A stretch of DNA of 64,000 nucleotides, from NCBI GenBank assembly GCA_036365145.1, contig JAEOAD010000004.1:52665001-52729000 (forward strand), written 5' to 3'. The translations under genes were made by a program, and so were the position numbers. Shown here piece after piece: positions 13,203 to 24,830 of the stretch (position 1 is its first letter; every line of letters begins with the position of its first letter). Source of the stretch: Orientallactaga sibirica. Its lineage: Eukaryota > Chordata > Mammalia > Rodentia > Dipodidae. The notes beneath the pieces were generated by a model. That model was given only the letters and a program-made list of their open reading frames with translations. It was not told the DNA's origin and did no database searches.

Positions 13203-13216
13203 GCACTAGAGGGCGC
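13203..13216 (+). promoter_or_regulatory. CTCF-like core motif
   Basis: GCACTAGAGGGCGC matches the CTCF core CCASYAGRKGGCRS at 13 of 14 positions. It lies in unique DNA, not in a SINE, next to blocks that look conserved. The match is visible, but occupancy is inferred. Confidence 0.6.
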
Positions 13217-13578
13217 CCTTGGCACTGATACTAACAAGGCATCTAAACTTGCTCTTTTGAATCAATACTATCAAGATTCAAAAGGTTTCAAACGAATACT
13301 GTAGTGTTATTAGTTTTCGACATTGGACTCCGTGATTGCCATCGGTACAACTTGCAAAACAAATCACAAAAACAGTAATTCAAGATCCTTATCTTCCATT
13401 ATTGACAATGTTCTGTTGGTATAAAGATCCTTGTTTTCCACTACCTTTTTTCTTTGCCTCTGTTTCCTCTGCATGTGCCACTCTTACTGGTGCAGTTTTT
13501 TAAGTGCTAAGGAGAATGGGTGTGTCAGGCAATTAACATTTTCATTGGAATTTAAACTCACGTGGACACGAAAGTTTA

Positions 13579-13617
13579 TAATAATAATAATAATCATTAT
13601 TATTATTATTATTATTT
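13579..13617. repeat. (TAA)n/(TTA)n mirror microsatellite
   Basis: ATA repeats switch to ATT repeats at a central 'atcatt', so the two halves are reverse complements and can fold into a hairpin. Confidence 0.9.
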
Positions 13618-13929
13618 TCTTCTTAAATGTGTGGAGAGACTGGTTCAACACTTTTGACACTTGGCTTTCTAGGATGCTGGCAAAGGAAGTTTAAATTGAA
13701 AAATGTTGTTTTATATGAAAATGGAAGAGTCCCCTCCCCGTCCCCGTAGTTATTTATAAAGGCGTCTTTGATGGTTCCCTTTAGCAGACCTTCCCAGGCA
13801 GGCATGATCAGACTCAAGCAGGCTGTTATGTCCCTTTAATTTTCCACAGCAAGCCAGTAATGCTTATGATTATTGTGAAGTCAGGAAAAGTTTAGATTCA
13901 TCAAGTGACATGTAGTGATACAATTAGTT

Positions 13930-14338
13930 ACCTAAGCACTTCTCATAAGGTCTTCCTCCACGGAACCCGTTTGTCGGGATGCATCTCATATGAAACACCA
14001 GAGTGCAGCCGCCTTCGGAAAGCTCAGCTGACAGCGCTCAACATGAGCTGAATGATCGCTCTCAATTGTAATCGATTCTGTAAGTACTGAACACAAACCC
14101 CCAGGCAATTGAAGAAAATAGGATGATGAAGGACTGCAAACTAATATGTTACACATCTTCATTGATTAGACATTGATTAACCATTATTTTCCTGAATGAC
14201 AAACAGCCCGTGGTGAAGTAACTGAGGCCTGTGATTTATTTACATCTCAGATAGAGAGAGGTGCCTTCTTCATTCAGCTCATTGTGAACTAATGCTGAGC
14301 CAGGAGGCAGCCACAGTCTGAGAATCCAGCTGCTGGGG
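13930..14338. promoter_or_regulatory. Candidate conserved non-coding element
   Basis: This is an ORF-free stretch with unusually balanced composition and several retained CpGs, which contrasts with the AT-rich flanks. It holds homeodomain/PBX-like words (ATTGATTAG, ATTGATTAACC, GTAATCGATT) and ends at a TC/poly-T tract. Conservation cannot be tested from one sequence. Confidence 0.35.
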
Positions 14339-14340
14339 TT

Positions 14341-14355
14341 TCTCTCTCTCTCTCT

Positions 14356-14389
<34 letters not shown>
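14341..14389. repeat. (TC)n plus poly-T tract
   Basis: About 20 bp of TC repeats is followed directly by about 29 T residues. Confidence 0.9.
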
Positions 14390-14391
<2 letters not shown>

Positions 14392-15777
14392 GCTTTCTGT
14401 CAATCTTCCTAGATTTCTGGCATGTTTCTATTAGAAACAAATTTAACTAGATTTGAAAATGACCAGCCAAATTTCAAAACACCAGTCATGTTTGTATGGT
14501 ATAACTACATTTAAAGTCATTTTATAGACTTGGTATTTACAAGCATATTGATCAGTGTTTATTGAACTTTTAATTTAATTCTCTCTTCTCTTCAGTGCCT
14601 TATTGGCTATTATACACAATTTTAGAATGAGCTGAAATAAGAATTTGAGTCTGTGTCTTGTGTTTATTCTAGGAAGCCTATTGTTTTAGAATTAGATGAA
14701 TCTATTGAAAATGTGATTTATAGAAGGAAGAAATATTTCATAGTTTAAATAATTTTTGTTTCCATAAGCAAGGATATTATAGACAGCCTTGGATTTGTAT
14801 AGCAAAATGTTTCAGGAGTATAATAAAATTTATTAAATTTGTTTCAATAGATCGCAAACAATATGTCTGATGGAAAAATTTGACCTTGAATTTTCAGGCA
14901 GAATTCCTGCTGCGATGAAGTGAAGGAAACAAGGTATCGTGAGCCAAGTCAAGCAAAGCTGTGATGAGACTAGTCCTTCTTCTCTCCAAAGTATGGGCCT
15001 ATGAAGATGTGCAGGAGCATTATTTATGTGGGAGCATTATTTATAAGCAGAAATAATTAAATGCTCTCTAGTATTCTTCATCATAACAGTCACGGTAAAG
15101 ATTTTTCATGTACTAGAAAGCATAATTTGCTTCTCCATTGGACTTGATTGTAAATTAGCACTAATTAATGTTCACTTAAGTGTTACAGATGTGTGATATA
15201 TCTAGTTCGTTATCAAAAGAGTAACTGTATAAAATTTGTTCTGAGAAAGTATATGAATTAAGATTAATGACCATAGAGTTTCACTGTAAAATAATTAAGA
15301 GAAATTCAGTACCATTTCCAGTGTTACAAGTCAATTTTAACATTTACCAATTTAGGATTAAAAAGATATTCTTAGACCACATGATTTAAATTAATACAGA
15401 GATGTTTTCAACACTACCCTCATTAGTTATTAAGTTATTAGACATGTAATTATGACATTTCCTTGTCGCTTACCATTTAATGTAATTCTAAATCTTGGTT
15501 AATAAATCTACCCTGTTATGGATATTGACAACTTTCTCTTAGTAAATACATTAATATGATTTTCTTGAAATAACTTCTCCTGGTTTCACATAAGTTTGTA
15601 GGCCTTTGTGTTACATGTATACAAATTCAAGATGTTTGGTTAAAGATCTGCTATGTAGTTTAAGACTTTAATAATGGAATAAAGTGAAAGATATATAAAA
15701 TTAATTTCTGCATTTTTAATTTTGACAAGTCTATTTGTGAAATCCAGATGTACTTTTAATTGGCCCATGTTTTACAG
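14390..15777. other. Unique AT-rich stretch
   Basis: No repeat family recognised and no useful ORF. The sequence is dominated by A/T words. Confidence 0.5.
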
Positions 15778-16109
15778 GAGAGAGAAAACACAGAGAAAAC
15801 ATGTGGCTCCAACTTTTCTAGAGAAAACTTCGCATAAGCTTGACTCGCTGAGTTGCCCTTAGAAGGAAGGAAATCAGTAAGCTAATGATGCTAATGATGA
15901 ATCACCTGCTTCGTAGGACTTGGAAGCCTGATGTGAGCACGCCCGTAGCTTTCTACAGTGCTCCGAATTTAGGGAAGGGAGTACTCATTGGCCAGTGGAG
16001 CATGAAGGAAGAACAAATGAAAAACCATGCCAGAGTCATCTCCCAGAGGGAGACTGGAACCCTAGAAAGAAGCCTAATGGTATGCCATTCCTGGACCCTC
16101 TGTGCGCAG
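15778..16109 (+). other. Possible non-coding exon (speculative)
   Basis: This 332-bp, relatively GC-rich piece is preceded by a TTTTACAG acceptor-like site and followed by CAG|GTGAGAG, a near-ideal 5' splice site. Three overlapping ORFs cover part of it, none of a recognised family. It could be an exon of a long non-coding RNA, part of an old LTR, or chance. Confidence 0.2.
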
Positions 16110-16264
16110 GTGAGAGCATCACTACAGGGGGCCATGTGCAGACACAAAAAGCAGAGTCCTGCAGAGCTGTAGCAGCAACAATGATGTGCTATTTCCACAG
16201 CAACTCATTTTTTGGGTAATCAAAGAAACCTCCTTTGGTGTTGGCTGTGTGTGTTAGCTCAGAG

Positions 16265-16270
16265 CGTGCG

Positions 16271-16306
<36 letters not shown>
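16265..16306. repeat. (CG)/(CA)n microsatellite
   Basis: Alternating GTGCGCACGCGCG runs into a pure CA run. This is alternating purine-pyrimidine sequence with Z-DNA potential. Confidence 0.9.
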
Positions 16307-16379
16307 GTCACATGGACATCTGAGCTCAGCTTTCTCAAGCATATTTAATATCTTTAAAATTTTTAAATGAAAATGTAGC

Positions 16380-16725
16380 TGTCAATTTTAAACTAATTTG
16401 GATGGACAGCAATAAAATGCAAACCTCACTTCAAATTAGAATTTTCAGTGAGGATTTCTAATGGAAAGTAATTGCTGACAATAGGAAATGACAAATTACT
16501 AATTACTTAGTTCAATTAGACTTTTGTGCCTTTGGTCCTAAGTGGCAAGCATACAGCAAATCTTGCACTTTTATAACAATTAATGACACTAAAACTATTT
16601 AAACTGCCAACAGATGTGAGTAAGAAGACATGAATTGAAACTTACTTAATTTACATACTATCCCTACTTTATATCAAGTAAATGGTGTTTTAATTTTTAT
16701 GCGACAATTAAATATTACTAGTACA
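16380..16725. promoter_or_regulatory. Candidate conserved AT-rich regulatory block
   Basis: It holds a cluster of homeodomain core words (AATTACTAATTACTTAG, TTCAATTAGA, ACAATTAATGAC) and a GGAAAGTAATTGC segment, with no repeat family or ORF. The composition is typical of deeply conserved non-coding DNA, but this is by appearance only. Confidence 0.3.
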
Positions 16726-18700
16726 GTGTAATTTTCACAGAACTTCATGGGGTAAAATATAACTGTTCAGAAGCTGGTCAGTGTTAATGCTCCTCTTTCT
16801 CTTATCACAGCAGTATTTCTCTTTGGAAGATTTTTAGAGTATGAAGTTCTATCTTATTGTATTTATGGTTATGTCTAGTGTTAATTAAGTGGTGATAATC
16901 CCATCTTTTGTCCTTTTTATTGTCTATACCATTTTCATTTTATTTCATTTTATTTTTTGGTGTGTGTGTGTGATCTTATTGGAATCCACATATTTTTAGT
17001 ATCCTTTCTCTTCTATAGGGCTATTGCAGGTGTGGTTTTTGTGGAAAGGTTCTGTTTGAAAGCTCAGTTCTGCTTACTGTCTCCGCACCAAAAACTCCAG
17101 GTTGCAGCACACAGAGAACTTAATTTGGTATTCCTAGTATTGTTGTTTTTGGCAGTTTTGAGTTTGCACATATAAGTTTAAAAATAGTTTCAGTTATGAT
17201 CAGAAAGATTTTTATTTCCTCTCTTTATAGATCAGCAGGTGAACAGATTACTGCAGATCACATGGAAAAGGAAAAGGAGGGAAAGAGGGAGAGAGAGATA
17301 AAGAATCCAATTATATTTGTTATGATCAATTTCCTTATTAAGATTAAATTATATTTATACTGTTTTCAAAGCATGTGAAAGAAGTGTTTCTTGTGAAATT
17401 ATAATAGCAGTGGTGATCATTATTGAGGCAAATTCACCTGGCACCTAGCTTTTAGGAAACTATAGTAAGCATATAGGAAAGGAGGAGGGAAACAAAATGC
17501 ATCACAATGCTGGTACAATTAAAATTTTCAAATCACTGCATACCTAAGCAAAGAAGTTGTCCAAGTGTAGATATTCAAACTGGCTATCATATTCAATAAT
17601 TTTCCACTGGCTATTTCTTTTACCCATAAGACTCTTTGCATGAAGCTAAGAGCCCAAGCACCAGGCATTTGATTACCTTTCACAGTGTTCTGGAAAAGAC
17701 TACAAAAAATTCCCATTCAAATTAAATATATTTTTCTGATATGTATCATAGTTTGAGATTCTGGGACATTTTATTACTGTGAGTTTTTTGTAATTGGGTT
17801 ACCAGAAATGTTTTTGTCCAGTTCTCCAGCAGACAAGGAAAAATGTAAATATATCTGTTTATCATCTGGATGCAGCCTGGGAAGAAAGGGGAGGTCCTTA
17901 AAGCTGGACAAAAACTAAATTCCAAGTGCTTTCTCCTTGGTTTTTGCTTGATTTTTGAAGTACCCCAGTCCCCCCGCCCAATACCTGAGCAATTAAACAG
18001 TTGTTTAGAAATGTCATCGTAATCTAGATCCAAATAACCAGGAGGACTTTTGGACAAACCTCTGTTGTTTCAACACAGCTGTGGTTTTCTTTTCTCATAA
18101 GCCCTGTGAACTTGACTGGCCAGAAGTGTAACAGCGAGCATACTAGATAATAGAGGAAAAAGGAAAAGCTTAGGCAGGGGGTAGGAGGCCTGGGCAGGGA
18201 CAGAGGAAAGAAAGATTTTTCACAAATCACAAGAAAAATGCCACTGGTATTGTGCCTAAAAAAAGATATCTTATAAAAGAGGTAATAACAAGGATAGACG
18301 TAGCAAGTATATTTAGAGAAAGAATGACAGGAAGGAAGAAGTGGCCTAATTACAAGACAGGGTAAAGAAGAAGAAAGGGAGGGAGACAGAATGAGAAAGA
18401 GGGAGCAATTGCAAAGGCATTGTCAGGGAGAAAACTCAGACAGGAAAGGACCTGAGGAAATTCATAAAACACACATGAAGCTAAGGACACATCCTTATGG
18501 GAGCTCCAGTGCTCCATGAGAAGAACATGCTTCATTTATTTTAACATCTAAGGGATGAATGATTTCTTTCCTCATTTCTATCATCATTAGTGAGATACAA
18601 ATAACATGTCTTAGGAAATCTAGATTCTTTTTGGGTAGTCATTTAAGAAATCAAAAGTTTCAGGAGTCACATGAAATTAACATATATCTATCTCTATACG
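16726..18700. other. Unique non-coding stretch, partly purine-rich
   Basis: No repeat family recognised. The 18150-18440 segment is purine-rich on the plus strand (GGAAAG/AGAAAG words), which produces long pyrimidine ORFs on the minus strand. A short (TG)6 lies at 16959-16971. Confidence 0.5.
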
Positions 18701-18708
18701 ATTTATAA

Positions 18709-18929
18709 AGACTGGAGTGATTGCTTAACGGTTAAGTCATTTGCCTTCGAAGCCTAAGGACCCTGTTATGAATGCCCAGTACTCACACAAGCCAGTTGCA
18801 CAAGGTTGCATATGTATCTGGAGTTCGTTTCCAGTGGCTAGAGGCCTTGGTGCACCCATTTTTTTTTCTCTTTCTCTCTTTTTCTTTCTCTGTCTTTCCC
18901 AAATAAATAAATTAAATAAAAAAAATTAT
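18709..18929 (+). mobile_element. tRNA-headed T+ SINE, first of an inverted pair
   Basis: Head 'gactggagtgattgcttaac', body word 'gcacaaggttgcatatg', 'ctggagttcgtttccagtgg', pyrimidine stretch and AATAAATAAATTAAATAAA tail. It abuts a minus-strand copy tail to tail. Confidence 0.85.
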
Positions 18930-19120
18930 TTACTTGAGGGAGAGAGAGAGAGAGGCAGATACAGAGAGAGAATGGGTGTGCCAGGGCCTCTAGCCACTAC
19001 AAACTCCAGACACATGTGCCACGTTCTGCATCTGGCTTACATATGGGTACTGGGGATTCATAACAGGGTAATTGGGCTTCACAGGCAAGTGCTTTAACCA
19101 CTAAGCCATCTCTCCAGCCC
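18930..19120 (-). mobile_element. tRNA-headed T+ SINE, second of an inverted pair
   Basis: Antisense layout: GA run, 'gggtgtgccagggcctctag', 'tctggcttacatatgggtac', 'aagccatctctccagccc'. It starts exactly where the plus-strand copy ends. Confidence 0.9.
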
Positions 19121-19593
19121 TAAAAAAATTTTAAGAAAGTTTTATATTATGTGTTTGGCTTATACATGTTTTGCTCAATGAAAATACCGAAACAATTTTA
19201 AACTTTCAGAATTTGAAACATGATTATATTTTATATAGGCAAGTATGCTAAATTACTCAAATATTTTGAGAGGACTATGTTGCATACATTTTCTTAATTT
19301 GATACTTTAGTATGTCGTATGTGGATATATATGTGCATGTATATGAATATACACATGCCAAACATATAGAAATGGTATTTTAGAATTTGCACCTTAGTTT
19401 TAATTCTTATGCTCTCTATTTTATTACTTAACATTCCATTTGAGGAAAACGAACTGATTTTTGCCTTGGAGGCATCAGGAACATGGGGTTATTCTTGTTA
19501 GGTCATTCCATTCATACTTCTTTTGTTTCTTCTTCCTCCCATCTCTTCTGGACATATAAGGCCTCCAACATGTCTAGCATGGGATATTTGGAT
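19121..19593. other. Unique AT-rich stretch
   Basis: No repeat or gene recognised. Confidence 0.5.
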
Positions 19594-19594
19594 G

Positions 19595-19935
19595 CTGTGA
19601 TGGTTTGAATCTGAAATGTCCTCCACAGATTTATGTTGTGAAACCTTAGCCTCAACTGGTGGTGGCATTTTGAGAGATTCCTGATGTTTGGGAGTTGGGA
19701 CCTACCTGGAGAAGTAGCCACTGATACTAGGTCCTCATGGGTATATCATTCCTGACCACTTCTTGTTGTTCTCTGCTTCCTGCTTGACCATGAGTGGAAT
19801 AGCTCTCCTCCTGCTATGCTCTTGCCACCATGATCTCCTGTTCTAGCACATGGGACCATATGAGCCACAATAAATCTTTCCTCATTTAAAATGTTTCTGT
19901 CAGGTAGTTTGCTTACAGTGATCAACAAAATTAAG
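19595..19935 (+). mobile_element. MaLR (MT/ORR1-like) solo LTR
   Basis: It opens with 'tgatggtttgaatctgaaat', the standard start of rodent MT-type MaLR LTRs. An AATAAA signal lies near 19870, followed by a 'caggtagtttgcttacagtg' end. No internal region follows, so it is a solo LTR. Confidence 0.7.
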
Positions 19936-20358
19936 TAAAACAGTTAGATTAGATGTGATTCCCAATATGCATCTGTGACTTCATGGGATGAATGGATAAA
20001 ACAAGGTTTTCTTGATCTCTGGAAGTGCCACATTCTGGTAGTTTGCATCCTTAAGAAGACCCAGCTGGGCAGGTACTGGCCACCAGTAGTTCTTGTCTAC
20101 CTATTTTGAGTTCAAGATCATAAGCTTCTGTCAGGATCCTGAAGTAATGTCTGGTTAACTTCTGTAATGTGTATTACAACCTGAGTTGTCCCATGGATAG
20201 CTGTTTCTGTTTAAGAAATGCTTTTTGTATGCAGTAATTATCTTAGTAAAAATTTGCCTAATATGACACAAGGTAAATTTTTTAAATTCATGCAACATTT
20301 CTCCCTGAGATTGAGGAATAACACAAGCAAGATTAAGAAATCTAACAAATGCCTAGCA
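19936..20358. other. Unique stretch
   Basis: No repeat or gene recognised. Confidence 0.5.
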
Positions 20359-20359
20359 T

Positions 20360-20563
20360 TTAAAAATATTGTATTTATGGTTTATTTGTAAGCAGAGAGA
20401 GGGGGAGGGAGAAAGATAGAGTATGTTGGGACTCTTGATACTGTTAATGACCTCCAGATGCATGTGCCACTTTATGTATTTGACTTTGCAATGGTACTGG
20501 GAATTTGAAACCAGGCTATCAGGCTTTGCAAGCATCTTTAACCAATGAGCAATCTCTTTAGAG
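20360..20563 (-). mobile_element. tRNA-headed T+ SINE (diverged)
   Basis: Antisense layout with a GA-rich run, 'cctccagatgcatgtgccac', 'aggctttgcaagcatcttt' and a weak head 'gcaatctctttagagc'. It is more diverged than most copies. Confidence 0.7.
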
Positions 20564-21225
20564 CAAATGCCTAGCATCTTTATGTTCTTCGAAACTGCTA
20601 TATGCCTTTTGGAGAATTTTCATTTGCTCAGATTTTATGAAGACCCAACATAAAAAAGGAAAAGCTATGAAACATCATGTATATACCTAACAGTACATAC
20701 ATTTTCCTGAGACAGAGAACTATCTATGTATTTACATACCATGTATCATCTTTCTATCTAAATTCTGTCTTAGAATAAAATATGTTTTCTGCAATACTTC
20801 CACATATCTTTGTGCATCTTTTGCTCTTAGTGACTGATACTCAGGTAATGGCTTATTTCACATTAAAAAAAAACACAAAGCATTGCACTTTTCCATAATA
20901 AAATGAAGAAAAAAATGATTAGCTAGTACACTAAATGTGATTTTAGGGGAAGGAGAAAAAATAAGGGAAAAGGGAGAAAAAAGTAAGGAGTGAGAATCAC
21001 ATCACAGTATGACTAGTAAAAATATTTTAGAATTTTAAAATGATTTGATATTACTTGAAAGACAAATGTGTTTATATAATAAGTAACATTGGCAGAAAAA
21101 TAAATTGAGACCCTTAAAATTTAAATGTATTTGATTATGAAACTATTCAGTTCACTTGAGAAAATATGTTCATTAAAGATGTACACTGAGCTATACAATC
21201 CTTAAAGTTGGATGATTAGAAACAA
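20564..21225. other. Unique AT-rich stretch
   Basis: No repeat or gene recognised. It includes a purine-rich segment near 20945-20995. Confidence 0.5.
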
Positions 21226-21584
21226 TACAGGGGGCAGGGAGATGGCTTAGCAGGTTAAGAGTGCTTGCTATACAAGCATAAAACCCAAGTTCAACACCCA
21301 GAATCAACAGTAAAATTCGATCATACATACATGCCAGTAACCCCAGTGCTGAGTAGACAGTGACAGGAAGATCACTGGTGCTGGGCAGCCAGACTAACTG
21401 AAAACAACAATGAAACAAACACAAAGCAACACTACAAAGCCGTAGCAAGATAAGGGCCATGAAGAGACCCGGTCTCTAGGAAATACGGCAAAAGAGTGAT
21501 GGGGAAGGTACTGGACATTCTCCCCTGAACTCTGCACTTATGTGCAGGAGGCATGAACATCTGCATACACATGTGCATGCACCA

Positions 21585-21633
<49 letters not shown>

Positions 21634-21640
21634 ACCAAAA
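21226..21640 (+). mobile_element. B4/ID-type rodent SINE with (CA)n tail
   Basis: Head 'gcagggagatggcttagcag', body words 'ccagtaaccccagtgctgag' and 'gacaggaagatcactggtg', then a (CA)20 tail at 21588-21628. This matches the B4 layout of rodents. Confidence 0.7.
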
Positions 21641-22715
21641 CCATGTCAAATTTCTCTAAAATCAAAGTGAAAACACTCTCCAGCCAGATGGGAATTCGTA
21701 TTTTCATATTCAAAGGCCTCTTCCTTCAGATAAAAAAAAGGCAAGGGAGACGGAAGGAGTAATTGTATTGCTGAGGTTTGGGACTCAAGTACGGAACACT
21801 GTAATAACTCCAGATGTTAATTCTGGCTTTTTGCATAAATCATAGATTAAACATCTTAATAATATTAAGTATATGTGTTATCTAATTTAAGAACAAAAGA
21901 AAACAGGATGTTTTGTCTCCTATAAACAATCCTAAAAGGCATACACTTTCACTAAGTAGGCAAAGACAGGGGCATGGGAAGTGTCAGAACGATGTTTTCC
22001 TTTTAAATCTTGTAGGACTTCATGTGTGATGATTGTGGACAAGACACGAGAATCAATATGCAGTAGAGGGTGGACACACACCGTACATTTGCAATTGTTT
22101 GGAGGATAAATTGAGAAGATATAACAATTACTTTGTACATCATGATGTGTGGTGAAATATTGGTAAGAACAAGATTTTTATGTTTTTAGTAGTGACAATG
22201 GCATTTTAAAACAGAGATATTGCTTTTCAAACACAAGCACAATAATGATTATAGTATCTTCTGAAGTATAGAATCAGGATTGAATGCTTTTAAAGTCAAA
22301 CATTCTAAAATCATTTTAAAAATTGCACAGAAATAGCAAAAGCATTTAAATTTAAAATTTGAAAAGAGGGAAGGAAGGAAAGATGATAAAAATGAGGAAT
22401 ACTAAGCAATACTAACAATATGGCTAGTAGTAACATTTTAGAACTGCAAAATATGTTGGCATTTGAAAACAAAATGCATTCACATAAAAAGTAACTTATT
22501 GACACAAAAAGAGATTGAGGCTCATAAATTAAAAAAAAAAAATCATCTTGTCTGAAGTCCCTCTGGTTACCTAAGCACAAATATTCACTACATATTTGCA
22601 TTGACTTTGTATTTAATATTAAATTATATTCACATTACACTAAGTTAAATAGGATTATACAGTATATCCAAATCCTCTATCATAATTTTCAAAATAAATA
22701 AATGAATAAAAAGGA
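21641..22715. other. Unique AT-rich stretch
   Basis: No repeat family recognised. The minus-strand ORF of 96 codons at 22311-22601 lies in A/T-rich sequence without coding character. Confidence 0.5.
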
Positions 22716-22880
22716 ACCGGGCATGGTGGTGCATGCCTTTAATCCCAGCAATCAGGAGGCAGAGGTAGGAGGATTGAGGTGAATTTGAAGCCACTCTGGT
22801 AATACATAGTTAATTCCAGGTCAGCCTGGGCCACAGTGAGACCCTATCTCAAAAAAATCAAAAACAAAACAAAACAAAAA
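22716..22880 (+). mobile_element. B1 (7SL-derived) SINE
   Basis: Landmarks in order: 'ccgggcatggtggtgcatgc', 'ctttaatcccagcaatcagg', 'aggcagaggtaggaggattg', 'cagcctgggccacagtgag', then an A-rich (AAAAC)n tail. It is full length. Confidence 0.92.
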
Positions 22881-23520
22881 GGCAGAAATTTAGACAGTGT
22901 AGTAGGTAGAATTCCATAGTCCTGTAGTACTTTTTTGTCTAACTTACATTGTGATTTAAGACATTTTTCAGGATTCCTGAGCAGTTTTTCCCAGTTTCTA
23001 CCTAATTGTCCCCAGAAATGAGTCTCATGCCTCATGCTTAGAAGTATTAAGATTTGAAATGTAGTATTACAGATCTACTTGTGACAATTTGGGATAATAC
23101 TAAAGCTTTTGTTAAGTTATTCCATTCCAGTTTCCTTTTCAAGTATAGATTCATTTACATTTGAGCAATAGTTAGGTAATGTGCATACTCACATTTGAGA
23201 GATGGCACATCCTAAACATGGATCTGAATATCTAGTAACTTCTACTTTAATTTCAAGATAGAGAATTTCAATGTAGCACCATCAGGGCAACAGTAAGAGC
23301 ATGCACATCTTCAAGAGGCAGTCCAGTAGATGATCTGGTAGATTTCAAAGAGATATGACATGATGGACTTCATCTGTCTGAACAATTCAGACCTGCAGAG
23401 GACAGTAGAAGCAAGGAACAGTATGGCAAAAGGAAAAACCCCAAGTCCAGTAACACAACAGCTGTTCACAGCTGCCAGGATGGAGCCAAAGCAGGCAAGC
23501 TTCACTTTATTAATTTTGAT
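22881..23520. other. Unique stretch with an uncharacterised minus ORF
   Basis: A 64-codon minus ORF at 23311-23505 encodes a hydrophobic, Cys-rich N-terminal segment in DNA that is more GC-rich than its surroundings. I do not recognise a family. No poly-A tail or splice sites are visible. Confidence 0.35.
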
Positions 23521-23524
23521 GAGT

Positions 23525-23955
23525 GATTAAAAAAAACTGCTTTATTAAATTTGTATATAAACTGTGCATCTCTAATGTATAGAATTTCATGAATTAGATA
23601 CCATCTCCACAACCAAGGTAATAAACAAATTTGTCAACTCTAAAATTATCCATATCTTTTGCTTGTATGTATGTGGTGAGAATTGTTACAATGTGATTAA
23701 TCTTCTTACAGTGTTGAAATAGCACTGTTTTATTAATTATAGTCACTATTTTTCACAGCAGATCTCTGGAACTTTGATTTTTCTTTATTCCCCGTTAACA
23801 GCCTTTCCCCCTGGCAATGAGCATTCTACTCTCTGCTACTATGAGTTCAACATGTTTCTATATTTGAAACCTGCACTGTTATGTCTGTATGATCTCATGT
23901 AGCATAATGTCCTCCTGGTTCATCTATGAACATGTGAGTCTAACATCTTTTGTTT
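23525..23955 (-). mobile_element. Ancient L1M 3'-region fragment
   Basis: Plus-strand words such as 'ccatctccacaaccaaggta', 'cccctggcaatgagcattct' and 'catgtagcataatgtcctcc' follow the order of the antisense 3' region of old mammalian L1M elements. No ORF survives. Confidence 0.5.
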
Positions 23956-24550
23956 GCTTATCTCCTCATTGAGAAATTTATTAATTGACTATAAATGAGT
24001 ATTAAGTGCCTAGGTGCTATTGTAGGTGTGGAGCATAGAGGAATAAATGAATCAGGCATGTGTCTCTGGCTCTATAGACCTGTCACTCTAGTAGGAGACA
24101 GTGATGGGAAATCAACAGATAAATGAAATAAATGGGGCATATTCAGTGCATGTGAGAATATATTGCACAAAGTAAATGAAAGGGAAGTAGAAAATCTGGG
24201 AAAAGAGGAAAGGAATCTGAATTTTATATAGGATGACAAGGTATGGTCTTACCAGGTAAAGGAAACAAAATAATGAGCCCTTTTACTTGTGGTGGTTGAT
24301 CATTCTAGACAGAAGGGATGGAATAGGTGTGGGAAAAAGTATGCTTGATGTGTGCAAGATGTGGATGAGGTGGAGTTAGAGATAAGGAGATAATGGGTTG
24401 AAAGGGTAGCTTATATGTTGCTTCAAGAACATGGAGCTTTACTTTGGAAAGCCCTTGGTGAATTTTGAGTTGAGGAATGACATGACAGGACTTATATTAG
24501 CACAAGATCCCTTTGACTATTACTATTCTGTTTAAAATAAAGCACAGCTG

Positions 24551-24830
24551 GGCTAGAGAGATAGCAGGGAAGTTAAAGCACTTGCCTGCAAAGCCTAAGG
24601 ACCCATGTTCCATCTCTATCCAGATCCCATGTGATCCAGGTGCACAAAGGTGAGGCAAGCACAAGATCGTACATGCCCACTAGGTGACACGAGTGTCTGG
24701 AGTTCAATTGCAGTGGCTGAGGTCCTGGCATGCCAATTCTCTCTCTCTCTCTCTCTCTTGCTTTCTCTAAAAATATAAAAATCTAAAATTTTTTTAAAAA
24801 TTCAAAAAAAAAAATTAAACAAAGCTGGAC
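24551..24830 (+). mobile_element. tRNA-headed T+ SINE (long body variant)
   Basis: Head 'gggctagagagatagcaggg', B-box-like 'catgttccatctctatcc', (TC)n at 24738-24758 and an A-rich tail. It carries about 25 extra bases ('aggtgaggcaagcacaagat') in the middle, similar in place to the extra segment in the copy at 35009. Confidence 0.8.
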
